Part shown: one piece after another, positions 21,571-32,744 of the stretch | Layout: each line of letters opens with the position of its first letter | Position numbering within the stretch: the first letter of the stretch is position 1 | Assembly (NCBI GenBank): GCA_947561715.1 | Contig: OX387202.1 | Span: forward strand, 3,919,001-3,983,000 | Direction of reading: 5' to 3' | Origin: Ascidia mentula | Taxonomy: Eukaryota; Chordata; Ascidiacea; Phlebobranchia; Ascidiidae | Length of the DNA stretch: 64,000 bases | The notes under the pieces: generated by a model | Database searches by the model: none | What the model was told of the DNA's origin: nothing | The model's input: the letters and a program-made list of their open reading frames with translations, nothing else | Program-made: the position numbers and the translations under genes

Positions 21571-24097
21571 ATGCAGGAACTTGCGCAAGTGAGATCGAAT
21601 TTATATATTCTCTCGAAGTGCAAGGAGGAGAACATGATACCTAAAGGCATCAGAGTAACCAATCCGTTAAAACACACCTTCAACACTGAGCGGTCGCAAC
21701 AGCTGTGCAAAAAAGTCTCTGTTAAACTGCGAAACCACCTACTAAGAATTATGTACAGCAAGCAACATAATCTAATAACAAGCATTCGTGGTACAAGGGA
21801 TGACGACACGGATATTATTAACTTGGCTACATGTCGATATAACAATGCTCTGCATAAAGCTATCAACAAGACGAAACGGAAACTAGACGATTTGCGAAAA
21901 GAAAGACTTTCAAGTACACGCAACACTAAAGGAGGTGATACTGGTACAATAAACTTATCTGCACATAAACTTAGCAGTGGCGAAACATCACTTCTCCGGA
22001 AGGGTCTTAGTTTTTGCCCAGCGTCAATGCTAGACAAAATCAAAGCATGCGCAGATTTAGAGGCGTTCTTTCGCCGCATGCGCCTGGCTGAATATTTTCA
22101 TGCGAACTCCACAAGCACACAAGATGGCTACACGAATAAGGCCCACTCCAAATCACACCACAGCGAATGGACACCTCCGGAAGGACGCAATCCAAACCTC
22201 GACCTCTACATAAGCTGTTTCCGGAATCGCGCAGAAGCGGAAATTCCTAACAAAGAAAGCAGACTTCACCACAACTTGTCACTAAAAGAATCAAAAGCTG
22301 TCCGGCAACTACGGAATTGCAAAAACCTCACAATTAAACCCGCGGACAAGGGAGGTGCCGTGGTTGTTATGGAAACAAAGGACTACGTACAAGAGGCCCA
22401 TCGGCAACTAAACAACACAACGTACTACAACAAATTTGATACTGACCCCACAGATAAATACAGGAAAGAACTTGTAAAACTGGTTAAATCGTTTCCAGAG
22501 CGGGTCCGGAAAGAGCTGGGCTTGTTGATTCCCGAGGACCTTTCACCAGGCTTTTTTTACATGTTACCCAAAGTACACAAACCGAATATTCCAGGACGTC
22601 CAATTGTAATCGGCATTGGCACGCTCACGGAAATGGTATCGGAGCACGTGGAAAAATTATTTAAGCCACACGCTCAAGCCGCCAATAGCTATGTTCGGGA
22701 CACCACGGATTTTATCAGAAAGCTATCCTCCATCAAACACCTTCCGCCCGATGCTATCCTGGTTACGTTGGATGTTGTATCCCTGTACAGCAACATAGAC
22801 CACGGACGCGGACTGGAAGCCTTGCATAAAATACTTCCCGAAGAAGATGACTTCACAGAAATTGCTATTCAATTGACCAAGTTCATTCTGACACAAAACA
22901 ACTTTCTCTTCAACGACGAACACTACATTCAGGTCAAGGGGACGGTGATGGACACACGCCTAGCACCACAGTACGCGAACATTTTCATGGCAGATCTAGA
23001 GAAACGATTCACGAACACCTGGAAACCGTCCCTTGTATTGTACCGTCGATTTATCGACGATATCTTTTTCATCTGGACTGGGGGAGAGAATTCTCTTCGA
23101 ACTATCGTGGAGGACTTCAATGAAGAGGACCCTAACATACAGTTCACCATGGAACACTCGCTCACATCGGCGCATTTCTTAGACGTAACGGTTTCGCTGA
23201 ACGACGGTGAACTCTTTACCTCCATATACCGGAAGCCAACGCACAGCGGCAAATACCTACATCCTTCCAGTGCCCATACGAAACATGTGTATCGATCCAT
23301 CGTACACTCACAAACACTCCGGTACAGACGAATATGTTCCCGTGGCGACGACTGCAACGCACAGTTGTGTGAACTGCGTAACATGTTTATAGTGAATGAC
23401 TACCGATCCAGCATGGTAGACAAGGAGATGACAAGAGCGACGACCGTCCAACGAGACCTGCTTATTCAAGAGAACCAGCGTGTTAACAAAAACACACGAA
23501 TCCCCATCGTCGTCCATCTTGCATGGTGATAGCAGACTTCGTGCAGTGTTCCCGCAGCTTCCGGTTGTCGCTTATCGCCAACCACCAAACCTGAAAACAT
23601 TGTTAACCCACACGGGGACTACTACCAAGAAGAACTTTGGGACTTACCCATGTGGAGGTGCGAGATGCGCATTATGCCACCATATGCACCGGTCTAATCA
23701 ACGCATGACTAAGCATGGGCAAAATTTCTCACCACAGGGAACATTTTCCTGTAGGTCAACCAACGTCATTTACGCCTTAACGTGTGCTCGCTGTCCAGGA
23801 GCTTTGTACATCGGACAAACCGGACAAACACTGAGACAACGAATGAACGGACACAAGAACGATATTCGGCACAACAACTACGAGAAACCGGTAGGATCCC
23901 ATTTTAACGAGCCTGACCACAGTGCTGAAGACATGAGGGTTATGGTTCTGCAGAAGGTCAGGAGAAAAACTAGACTAGCGAGAGAGACGGCGGAACAACG
24001 CCACATCGAAAAGTTTGACTCTATCAACCACGGTCTCAATAGAGACTGGGGCTTTATGAGTCACTACACGCACCAAGATGCCACGGGCACCAAGTGA
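21571..24097 (+). pseudogene. Penelope-type reverse transcriptase with GIY-YIG nuclease, family B
   Basis: The first 652 codons (to 23,529) carry the N-terminal domain, IKPADKGGAVVVM, motif A TLDVVSLYSNID (Asp near residue 400), and the catalytic FIDDIFFIW (near residue 494). The motif usually written GTxMGTxxAP reads GTVMDTRLAP, with Asp for Gly. A one-base shift near 23,510 moves the product to the frame of 23,480-24,097, which holds VIYALTCARCPGALYIGQTG, the GIY-YIG nuclease. Only this shift and the Gly change separate it from a full-length protein. Confidence 0.9.
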
Positions 24098-24192
24098 CCA
24101 ACAATGAACACTTCTTCGTGCGTTTATCCTTTTTTCTTTCTTGTTAGCGCTGTTAGCGCTGTTACCGCATTTTATTTGACACGTTATTTGCT

Positions 24193-24232
24193 GCACCTGA
24201 ATAAGCGAGATCAATCTCGCGAATGCTCGTGC
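24193..24232 (+). ncRNA. Degenerate hammerhead-like fold, family B
   Basis: GCAC and GTGC pair at the ends and enclose CTGAATA, a GCGAGA/TCTCGC hairpin, and GAAT. The layout is that of a hammerhead, but two core bases differ (G in CUGANGA is T, and the last A of GAAA is T). It would not be expected to cleave. Confidence 0.42.
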
Positions 24233-24245
24233 TAATAAAGTGGTT

Positions 24246-26016
24246 TCATAGTCAGTCCCTTACAGAAGCAGTGCACAAGCAAGCAATATATTGATTATTT
24301 TAGTGGTTAGTGTTACGTTCATGTTCGCTTTTAGGTTTATTTCGCTGCACAACATAAAACGACGTAAGGAGATGCATTGTGGTGGCGCTCAGAAGCGCCC
24401 GATATGAGTTGATTGTGATTTTCCTGTTTCCTCTTGTCAAACGCGTTGCCAAAAACGCGAAACGAACCGGCGTCCGCGGAGACGTCACACGTGAGCCACT
24501 TCAGGTAGTGCGCGTTTCCCATAATTTATACATTTAAATGAAGTCATTGCATTTATCGCAGGCCTACAAAATCACCGATTGCTTTGCAAAACATGCTTGC
24601 GAGCAGCACACAAGACGACATTCCGTGCAACACCGGCCAACCGCATAATCCAACCTAACGCATTCAAGTGGAAATATCGCAGCCGTTCGAGAAGTTCGTT
24701 TTCTTTGATTTACTCCAGTCGTTCCAAGGCTTTGAAACCAATGTATGGTCACCGCGCGATAAGCTATAGTGTAATGTCACGATAAAGAACCCTAAATTTT
24801 ACAGCGACGTTAATACAATCGACACAACCAGCGTTGGGCCAGACATCATAGACGAGATTTTTGTCGATTTAGGGATTCTTAATCCATCACAGTGCACCGA
24901 TCAGGTGACGTCGGACGAAGAGGAAATTACAAAGTGTACATTAGCGTGTGGTGAGCGTTAATGTGTTTTTACCGATGTAGAAACCAAAAAAAAACAGATC
25001 CTCGCGCATTTTTCCCAAGAAATGGTGATGACGGCCATGACCGTTTATTGCTCATTTACTACGCCCCCTCGGACGAGGACGATGATTGTCTTAATGCATC
25101 GCAAAAAAACGCCGACCTCTTGCATAATGGTGTTGAATGTGCTTCAAACCGAAAGCTGTTTTCTCAGCCGATAAATATTTGGCCCTATTGTAGTAGATTG
25201 CCAGTATTATAAATGATTCGCCTCCAGAGTGCTCGCCGATTGTATCACAGGTTATGGCACAATTGAACAAAAATGGTGCGTCGCTCGGTGCAATTCGTCT
25301 GATGGATGAAGGCGAACTCCCGCTGACCCCGGATTCCCCCACCAAATCAAGCCCGATTGGGGCAAACTGTTATTCTTTCGCATGTTTAGTAGTATTGTTC
25401 CCACCTACACGATTCTTTTCTTTTGAGGGGAGGGGGGAGACGTAACGCCTCGTGGGAAAGAATAAAAATTTTATGGCACGGAACGGACGCAGATCATTTC
25501 CCCTTTATCACAGAACTAACTTTCGCGCCCTGCTTTTGTGTTATCGTGTTTTTTTAGCAAAAGGCCTCGAGGGCAGGAATGAAATGGCGCAGAACGGAAA
25601 CCTTTAGATGAAGGCGGGCATGGTTTATGCGATTGTGTTCTGTTTTCTCGCTTCTTATTCTGTGTGTGCATGTGTTTTTCGGGAGCTCGCACTTTTTCTG
25701 CCAGGAACAAAAAGATGGCCTGTCCGGGTGTATTAGTCGCAAAAAGCACTCAGCAAATAAATCTTTCACTACAGGTTATCCACCAAACGCTCCACAAACA
25801 GATCATTTCCATACAATAAATTGTTACTGACGCTGCCAGGCATATTTTATTGTTGAACACTGCTCTTCTGGCAAACTTTATTTTGTCGACGTTTCGGCTG
25901 TTATGAAGCAGCCTTCATCAGGAGGTATGAAATGTAAATCAAGCAAAGTGCCACAATATTGTCTACAGCAGTACTCAGCATTAACTTCCATACAAGTCGA
26001 AAAAATGTCCACAATT
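24246..26016. other. Polinton interior without a recognised gene
   Basis: Short open stretches occur on both strands but none matches a family I know. Reading 24,800-25,100 on the plus strand gives an acidic, patchily open region (IIDEIFVDLGILNPS) that might be an eroded gene. A hammerhead-like motif at 25,888-25,921 marks a small retroelement remnant. Confidence 0.45.
25888..25921 (-). ncRNA. Hammerhead-ribozyme-like motif, separate family
   Basis: On the minus strand: CTGATGA, a hairpin closed by GGCTG/CAGCC, then GAAAC and GTC. The core is the exact consensus. One extra A precedes the hairpin. It does not belong to family A or B, as the hairpin sequence differs. No coding region lies next to it. 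Confidence 0.55.
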
Positions 26017-26427
26017 TCATGCAATTCGTAGCCGCTTGCTTGTAGCAATGCGTTTAGAAAATCCGCTTGGAGTGCTTTTGCCGGATGTGTACGTCCGCCG
26101 ACGTACGTTTACACCGTTTAACACATAACTCTCTGCCGCTAACGCGCCACGTATTTGAAACCCGCTATTGCCACGCGTCAGGGCGCTCATTTGTTCCGCG
26201 TCATCCGCGTACCAAAGCGATGTGGTCAGCTGCGTGTTTTTCGCTTCGATGTAGTGCTCCCTGTCGGCGGCAATGTAAAAATCGTACGGTCCAGCGTGTG
26301 TTACCGTGGCTAAATGCAGATATTCAACCAGTATCGACGACGAAACACTAGTCTGGGTGGGCTTCATCGTGAATAAATCCAACTCGCTTTTCGCACAGCT
26401 GATCGAGCACTTGTTGATCAGCGCCAT
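26017..26427 (-). pseudogene. Polinton capsid-type protein (F54H12.2-like), N-terminal part
   Basis: The product starts MALINKCSISCAKSELDLFT and has the conserved SELDLFTMKPTQTSV stretch, then a region like the start of a jelly-roll capsid fold (GPYDFYIAADREHYIEAKNT). Family members run to several hundred residues; this one stops after 136. In Polintons the protein would build a particle shell. Confidence 0.65.
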
Positions 26428-26524
26428 CCTTCAAGCGAAAATATCGCCACGCGAAGTCGCGCATGTGTTTGCCAGCCGCCTTTTCCCGTTTCTTGACCGG
26501 TTCACCGGGTGGCGACTGTTAAGG

Positions 26525-26696
26525 CTACGACTTCGCATCGGCCAAAAAACGACCAGCCGCCAGACGCGATCTCTTTATATTGGCTTTCCGCGATGGCCGA
26601 CCTGCCAAGAAGTCGCTTGCGAAGCCCACCCCCGATTCTAAAAACTGCAACACGGCGCGCCCCAAACTCCTGAACAATCCGCCCAATCCATGGCCG
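26525..26696 (-). pseudogene. Polinton minor-capsid-like fragment
   Basis: Directly upstream of the capsid-type start, the minus strand encodes GHGLGGLFRSLGRAVLQFLE and SDFLAGRPSRKANIKRS before a TAG at 26,525-26,527. A glycine-rich segment with GLFRSL, then ASD and a basic run, resembles the end of the minor capsid protein that precedes the F54H12.2-type gene in many Polintons. The match is by eye and short. Confidence 0.45.
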
Positions 26697-26705
26697 CGTT
26701 GCGAA

Positions 26706-27517
26706 TTAAACTGCTAGCCGTAATGTCGCTTCTTCACCAGGTATTGTTTGACGCCACGCCTTTTTCTCGTTCGCAAAATTTTCTTCACCTCGAATGTATG
26801 TCTCCTTTCCACATGCTGTAATTCCTGCTCGTAAAGTGTCCTCTTCATAACCGTGCGGCAACGACGTGGCGTCCATACATGTCTTTCGCACGGCTTTCAC
26901 GTGAGAGGGGAATACTTGTTTCGCGAGGTGTGTGACTTGGGAAGAATCTCGGGGAATATTAAACACAACCAAATAATGCGCATTCAAACTGATTGTGCGA
27001 TGTTCGCTGCCCTTAAGAAAGTTGTTCTGCACAATGTAAATTATACTCGTGTCTTTATGGTGACTGTCCTGGGTGAACAAACGCGAAACGGTCAAGTTAT
27101 CACGTATCAAAAGGGTTCGCAGGCCTGTCTCGTAAGAGGTAGGAGCGCCCTGCGCGAATTTAATTGTGTCAAGTAGGGTCTAGTACGCAGGCTACCATTG
27201 ATCATAGTACAAAAAATCTGTTCTGGACGGGGCACGCTGAAATTTTCCTTTATTCTTAGCGCGACAAAACAAGTCTTTCCACTTCTGGTTGGTCCAGAAT
27301 TAAGGCATGTAAGCGGGAGCGCAAATTCCATGTTAGCGCAAAAACGAGGAACGCAAATCGAATGAGTTTCAACGGTTGTCGCATTTAAAATTTCACGCCC
27401 GTTACCCGCACACGACAATGTCAAACTGACAATGGTACGAATCGGTAATTGAGCCCAATTATACCAACATGAATTTAAAACGCAATGCCAAAAAACCCAC
27501 ACCGAGATCAGTTTCAA
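26706..27517 (-). pseudogene. Polinton packaging-type ATPase
   Basis: The N-terminal part (27,517-27,107) has the Walker A loop GPTRSGKT. A frame change near 27,110 leads to the C-terminal part (27,110-26,706) with SRLFTQDSHHKDTSIIYIVQ and ISLNAHYLVVFNIPRDSSQV, the sensor and arginine-finger regions typical of A32-like FtsK/HerA ATPases of Polintons. The Walker B region falls at the frame break. It would pump DNA into capsids; here it is broken. Confidence 0.78.
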
Positions 27518-27804
27518 AATCGATACGCGAAATAATTTTCACCGAATGGCATAATTTACGCAAGCGACATCAAAAACATTGACGAATCACATTTTCATTG
27601 CCACTGAGCGGCGAACATAATTCACGCAATTATTTAACTCGCCCGCATGCACGCAATCTTAGTAATGACATTAATCACGATGCCGCTTAGATGTCGTCCG
27701 AATCATACAGAAAGCTATTCAAGCCATTAAAACGATTTAGCTTTACAATGGCGGAGATCAAACAAGCTTAGGAACACAGAGACGAATTACGATGTTATCG
27801 GAAA
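27518..27804. other. Polinton right arm, no gene seen
   Basis: Sequence between the ATPase remnant and the right inverted repeat. No long frame or repeat found. Confidence 0.45.
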
Positions 27805-27898
27805 TAAACCCACAAAACAGCATACTGCCAGGCGCGAAGCTAAGTTCACGGTACATATTGCCGCAAGCTGCATAAAACATAGGAAAACAGCATAATCG
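27805..27898 (-). repeat. Right terminal inverted repeat of the Polinton
   Basis: Reverse complement of 20,961-21,054. The core CTAAGTTCACGGTACATATT and GCCGCAAGC are identical, with scattered changes elsewhere. Confidence 0.8.
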
Positions 27899-28130
27899 TG
27901 TTGGGCGTTACTGTACATAATATTATAAACAAACACTCCCATATGTGTGGAATAGTACAGAAGCACACCGCGAATTTATTCTGGAATCTTATTAATATTC
28001 ATTGCATAAATGCAAACAAGTCACTTCTTTCGGGATGGCGACTTTTCATCACACACCCATGTAACATTTGTGACATACTGCACAGCTTTTGTTCATTGTG
28101 GGGTGGCAAGTTACCCATGCGTGACAACAC

Positions 28131-28136
28131 TTTATT
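28131..28136 (-). terminator. Possible polyadenylation signal of the four-exon gene
   Basis: AATAAA on the minus strand, 10 bases after the stop codon of the gene at 28,147-29,251. Another AATAAA lies near 27,975. Confidence 0.4.
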
Positions 28137-28146
28137 CTACCAAAGT

Positions 28147-29251
28147 TCACTCACATTTTTCCTGTATTTCTGATTGTAAGTTGGGTTGTTGTGGTGTTGC
28201 ATGTTGAACCACGTTGACCTGTTGTGGTGATGTATGTTGAACCACGTTGACCTGTTTTGGTGATGTATGTTGAACAACATTGAACTGTTGTTTGATCGTA
28301 ACTGGTGCATTGAAGACTGGTCCAGTTGTGTGGATGTGTTGGTCGCCAAGTACAGGGCCTTCTCCTTGGATATTCTGCATGTTATGTGGTGTAAAAGTCA
28401 GGGTTGAAATGAGCAGTTAGGTCTACTCGATGTGTAGTTGATATAATGAAACATTTCTATCGACAATTTACAGCAATCATAGACAAAATAGTTTGTAACC
28501 ACAAATATTCTAGTTCATCAGAAATAAACAACATATGGATTGGGCCTCAAGAGGAAACTTCGTCATGCAGTGATTGAAAATCCCATCAAGCCTAGCAACG
28601 TTTATCAGACAGTTAAACTTCCGACTTACAATTTCACGTTGCGGCATCATAACTTACCACTACACGTTCTCCAGATGTCCCTGGAACATCAACAATGTCA
28701 TGTTGGCTGATCGTTGGTACAACATCCAACATTTGTTCTGGGTTTTCTACATCTTTAGGAGCAGTTTGATTCACATTTTCATCTGTATCACTCGATTCCC
28801 AACTGGAGCTATTTTGTGATGAGTCATACATCGTTGGTGATGACTAAGCAGAATCACGCAATACAGCATTGTAGTAAAATTATATTTTGTAATTGCTATC
28901 TCTGCATTAAAACTTACCACTACACTTTGTGAAGATGTCCCTGGAACATCAACTACATCATGTTGGCTGGCCGTTGGTAGAATATCCAACATTTGTGAGA
29001 GATCATCCATATCTCTTGAACTCCCAGCTTGATTGATAGATATATGTTTTAGTGTTGTATGGAACATGTGAATTATAATCACATTAGACTGTTTAGTGAA
29101 CATGTGTGAAGCTTACGTTATAGTCGTTAAACCATTTCATGTGGCCAGAGCAAAGGGATTATATTTACTGAACCAACTCATTCCAGAGCACTCAAATATT
29201 TATATAAGTTGACTTAACGTCACCTTGTTCTTGTGGAGCAGATGATGACAT
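28147..29251 (-). CDS. Unrecognised four-exon gene with a duplicated exon and a short repeat tract
   Basis: Exons on the minus strand: 29,251-29,224 (start MSSSAPQEQ, GTGACG donor), 29,027-28,918, 28,843-28,658 and 28,374-28,147. Phases match at every joint (1, 0, 0), and total length is 552 nt, so a 183-residue product ends at TGA. Donors of exons 2 and 3 are GTAAGT; acceptors are ATCAAG, CTGCTTAG and AACATGCAG. Exons 2 and 3 share the motif QMLDILPTASQHDVVDVPGT or a close variant. Exon 4 has NVVQHTSP-type repeats. The protein is rich in Ser, Gln and acid residues, with no domain, signal peptide or membrane segment. It could be complete, or the first part of a larger gene, since GTGAGT lies at the stop. 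Confidence 0.62.
28183..28300 (-). repeat. 36-nt coding tandem repeat
   Basis: About three units of GTCAACGTGGTTCAACATAC plus CACCACAACAG-type ends, each coding about 12 residues (QVNVVQHTSPQ). They lie within exon 4 of the four-exon gene, and the frame is kept throughout. Confidence 0.7.
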
Positions 29252-30075
29252 ATTTGTCTGCAAGTTTCAACGTTCCTTCAAAGTTTGCTAGGAAATATGC
29301 TTGTTAATAGTTTTTTCCAACAGACAACAAAATATTACAAACTTTAGTGAGGCTTATATTATTTAAATAGAAACATTTCAAGGTGATAGCTTTGCACTGA
29401 GGTCAAAATTATAATATTAAATATTAAATACACTAGGTAAACAGGCTTCACAGCCCAGGCACTGCAGCCTAGCTGGATCAGCTACTTTTCCCTGACAAAA
29501 ATAGGTCGCTGTGATTTTTGTCGAAAATCTCACCTTAAAGTTGCGGTTGATCTGGTTTTCAAATACCACGCGTTGCAAGTTTTATTTGCACATTGTGAGG
29601 CAAATCTCATATGGCCTCATTCTTTACACAAGAAGAAAACGTATTTCCTAAATCAACAAACATGTAAAATGTGCAAATGTTTAGTTAATTTTAGACAATG
29701 GGAGACTAACCACCTTCACAATACAAGAGCCTGACAAACAATACTCCATTACTGTTTGGCAGTGTATAGGGTTTTCATAAGTCTATCGAGCCCACGTGGT
29801 ATTTATAAGTTATTTATAAGACAATCAAAATAGCACGTCATATGTAACCTGTTGCAAATGATCAACCCTTGGGCGATTCAATGAAAACCAGCATCACATG
29901 GACGCCTATACGAGCTTACATTACAAAAAATGTTGATTTAATCGTGCGTTTTCGTATGTTTTATCATAATATTAAACTTCCGAAACAGAGATATAACGAC
30001 TGCCATCTCATTTTGTGTGGAGAAAGAAAAGAGAAAATTTGGTTAACGTGGGTCGGCTTATGACTGAAAACTTTA
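29252..30075. other. Upstream region, SINE fragment, no gene
   Basis: The first part would be the promoter side of the four-exon gene. At 29,440-29,520 there is a piece of the SINE tail (CAGCCTAGCTGGATCAGC). The rest is AT-rich, with a 64-codon open stretch at 29,869-30,063 that I do not believe is coding. Confidence 0.5.
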
Positions 30076-30079
30076 TTTC

Positions 30080-31000
30080 TTCAATATCGTGATTGCTTCC
30101 CGAGTAGGGAGATTTCAAGCGGTGGCTGAGGCTGCTTGATTACTTCCTGACACTGGTGATGAATGGCGAAACCTTTCCTGTTATAAAGCAAACATCCAGA
30201 CCAGGCATCGATAATCTAACCGCTGAACAAATCCAAACTCTGTAATGTCTCAGTGGGCAGTTACTATTTTTATATTCAAAACTCTTCACTGTTTTTTACG
30301 TTGTTCGAGAATGCGACTTTGGGACATTTTATTTGAAATACAACCTTACTTTGTTCAAAATATCTCTACAATTTACACGGAAGTATTATAGCACGCGACT
30401 GGCAGTAATTTGCCTTCTATTCGCCAGAGGTGCCGGGTTGGATTGTAATGATGGGGATTGCGCAGGTTACCGACTTCCACATAGCACAGTGGTTACAACA
30501 GAACGTTCATATCACAAACAACAGAGCGATTAAAGTAATCATTTCCTTTCATAAATTCAGCAAAACGTCACCGACCGCAAAGTGGGACGATGTGGTTGGC
30601 GTCAAACATCGACATCTGATGCGAATCGTTTCTACTCATGAGCGACATCTAGTGTCGTAGGTTAAACAATAAGGCGTTTACTATTAACGAGGGGAATCAC
30701 CTACTGTGTCTGGAGAGAAGAAGGGAAGAAGATTTAGGTGAAAGTTCCTCGCACAGTGGGACGATGTGGTTGGCGTCAAACACTGACATCTGATGCGAAT
30801 CGTTTCTACTCATGAGCGACATCTAGCGTCTTAGGTTAAACAATAAGGCGTTTTCTATCAACGAAGGGAATCACCTACTTTGTCTGGAGAGAAGAAGGGA
30901 AGGAGATTTGGGTGACGATGTGGTTGGCATCAAACACCGACATCTGATGCGAATCGTTTCTACTCATGAGCGACATCTAGTTCCTTATTAAAAGGCTTGA
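30080..31000. repeat. Dispersed non-coding repeat with internal tandem units
   Basis: Bases 30,090-30,680 resemble 32,278-32,700 throughout. Within it, the block GACGATGTGGTTGGCGTCAA ... GAGCGACATCTAG occurs at about 30,585, 30,755 and 30,915, spaced 160-170 bases. No coding capacity was seen. A GGTGATGAATGGCGAAACC stretch (30,150) is reminiscent of retroelement tails. Confidence 0.65.
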
Positions 31001-32275
31001 CTTGTAATATCTAACGTCGCCGGTCGCAACTTATCACCAGTGATTCTCTGCGAACTACGTCAGAGGGTGATCCACTGCGACAAACTTGCAGTCATGTCAC
31101 CACTGTTTTTGCCACGTTGTTTCTTGTGTTTATTCTTCAATTGCGTAATAGTTTTGCGCAAACTTAAATGAATTAACCTTTTAGACCACAAATCTATGTG
31201 TCTGTTATTGTATAAGCGAGACCAGTGCCTTAGTCAAAAGCTGCAATGATGAGACCTTACAGAAAGAAACAATGTGTAAACCTGTCTTTAGCTTTCAAGG
31301 ATTTCATTTGCTCATCTTTATTCTATTTAATGGAATAATTTTCATATTATCCGCCTAGCCTTAGAACGCCAACACTTCACAATTCGTTGAAGCCTCTGTC
31401 AACTCATATCCTTACTCACAACAAAACACTGATAAGTTCAAGATATCAGTTGCAGAACTTCTTCATTCCACGGGTAAATCCAATACAATACCTTCACCCG
31501 TGGTAAGCAACAGGAGGGTTTAGTTTAGCCCTCCACTGTCTGTGACAATATTCAACTACTGTGGTGAGTTCAAGCATTGAGGAAACTTCCATAAAAGCTC
31601 TAAACAGGAAACAGAAAGTTTCTCGCGCAGGTCCGCTCAACTTTACACAATGGATCGGAGACTGCCAACTTTCATGAACCCGGTGACGCATTTCCCGCTA
31701 ACAAAATGTTACGCACACTCAACAAAAAATGTTGTCCATTTTAGGGAAAATGAAACTACGGTTTTGTTAAACTGTCTTACGTGTGAATTCACGAACGTAT
31801 AGGAAAACTTTTATCATTGCAGCAACGGAAAGGTGACGGAATATGATATGGCATAAAATTCGTTACTCCTTCAAGTAAAAGCTTGTGAATCCCCAATTAA
31901 TGGGTCGAGGCTTCTTCACGCTCTTCGATTCCTTTCAATGCAAGGAACCAATATAAGAACTACTTGCTTGCAGTTTCATGTGATAAGTCCAGGGATGGCG
32001 GGTTTGCGACAATTATAACAAGTACTAAAAACAACAACCACACAAATTGTTGCTTGGAGGTGTTTGTTGTGATTGGTCCCTTTCCATAGAATCTTGATCT
32101 GGTCTGAGGCGACCCAGGTTCGACCAATTAACTCACCAACCTTGTCTTACTTGCATTTATCGACGTGATATGACGTCGATGATATATTTAAGGTTTCTCG
32201 CCTTCCTGGTCTCCTCGCTAACTCTACCATATTCACTAGACGAACTTGATTGCACAGCGACCTTCGTGTTGGCTT
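31001..32275. other. No gene seen
   Basis: AT-rich sequence with stops in all frames at short spacing. I find no repeats beyond low complexity and no splice-bounded frame. Confidence 0.5.
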
Positions 32276-32277
32276 CA

Positions 32278-32700
32278 ATACCATGATTGCTTTCTGAGTA
32301 GGGAGGTTTCAAGCGAAGGCTGAGGCTGCTTGATTACTTCCTTGAACTGGTGATGAATGTTAGGCGAAACCTTTTCTGTTATAACGCAAAAATTCTGACC
32401 AGACATCGATAATCTAACCGCGGAACAAAACCAAACTCTGTAATGTCTCAGTCGGTCGTTACTATTTTTATATTTAAAACTCTTCACTGTTTATTACGTT
32501 GTTCGAGAATGAGACTTCGATCCATTATATAAAAAGTATAACCTTATTTGGTTCAATATACCTCCACAATTTACACTGTAATATTAAACTGATCATTTCA
32601 CCGACCGCACAGTGGGACGATGTGGTTGGCGTCAAACACCGACATCTGATGCTTACCGTCTTTACCCATGAGCGACATCTAGCGTCGTTTCAAACACACG
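32278..32700. repeat. Second copy of the 30-kb dispersed repeat
   Basis: It matches 30,090-30,680 in order: the TTGATTACTTCCT segment, the ATCGATAATCTAACCGC segment, and one unit of the GACGATGTGGTTGGCGTCAA block at 32,617. It is shorter because the tandem units are not amplified here. Confidence 0.65.
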
Positions 32701-32744
32701 CATACTGGAGGGTTTGAAACGGACATATCTCATATGCGTGTTGT

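Larger units (their letters stand above)
21545..24245 (+). mobile_element. Penelope-like element, family B, inside the Polinton
   Basis: The element holds one almost complete coding region (21,571-24,097), a 3' tail with a hammerhead-like fold (24,193-24,232) and CTAATAAAG just after it. It is unlike families A and C in sequence. It lies between the Polinton ends, which implies insertion after the Polinton. Confidence 0.82.
20931..27930 (-). mobile_element. Decayed Polinton (Maverick) DNA transposon
   Basis: The region is framed by inverted repeats of about 94 bp (20,961-21,054 and 27,805-27,898). It contains, on the minus strand, remnants of a packaging-type ATPase, a minor-capsid-like segment and the N-terminus of an F54H12.2-type capsid protein. 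These are Polinton hallmark genes. DNA polymerase B, integrase and protease were not found. Seven kb is far below the usual 15-20 kb, and part of it is a Penelope-like element, so much of the transposon is lost. The outer ends are approximate and no target duplication could be fixed. Confidence 0.75.

Noticed and set aside
24115-24175. Repeated GTTAGCGCTGTTAGCGCTGTT as a terminator
   Set aside because: A short direct repeat in the 3' tail of the family B element; no stem typical of a terminator and the wrong kind of genome.
30140-30180. GGTGATGAATGGCGAAACC as a hammerhead
   Set aside because: The first core reads CTGGTGA and no stem II pairs. Mentioned only as a hint in the repeat entry.
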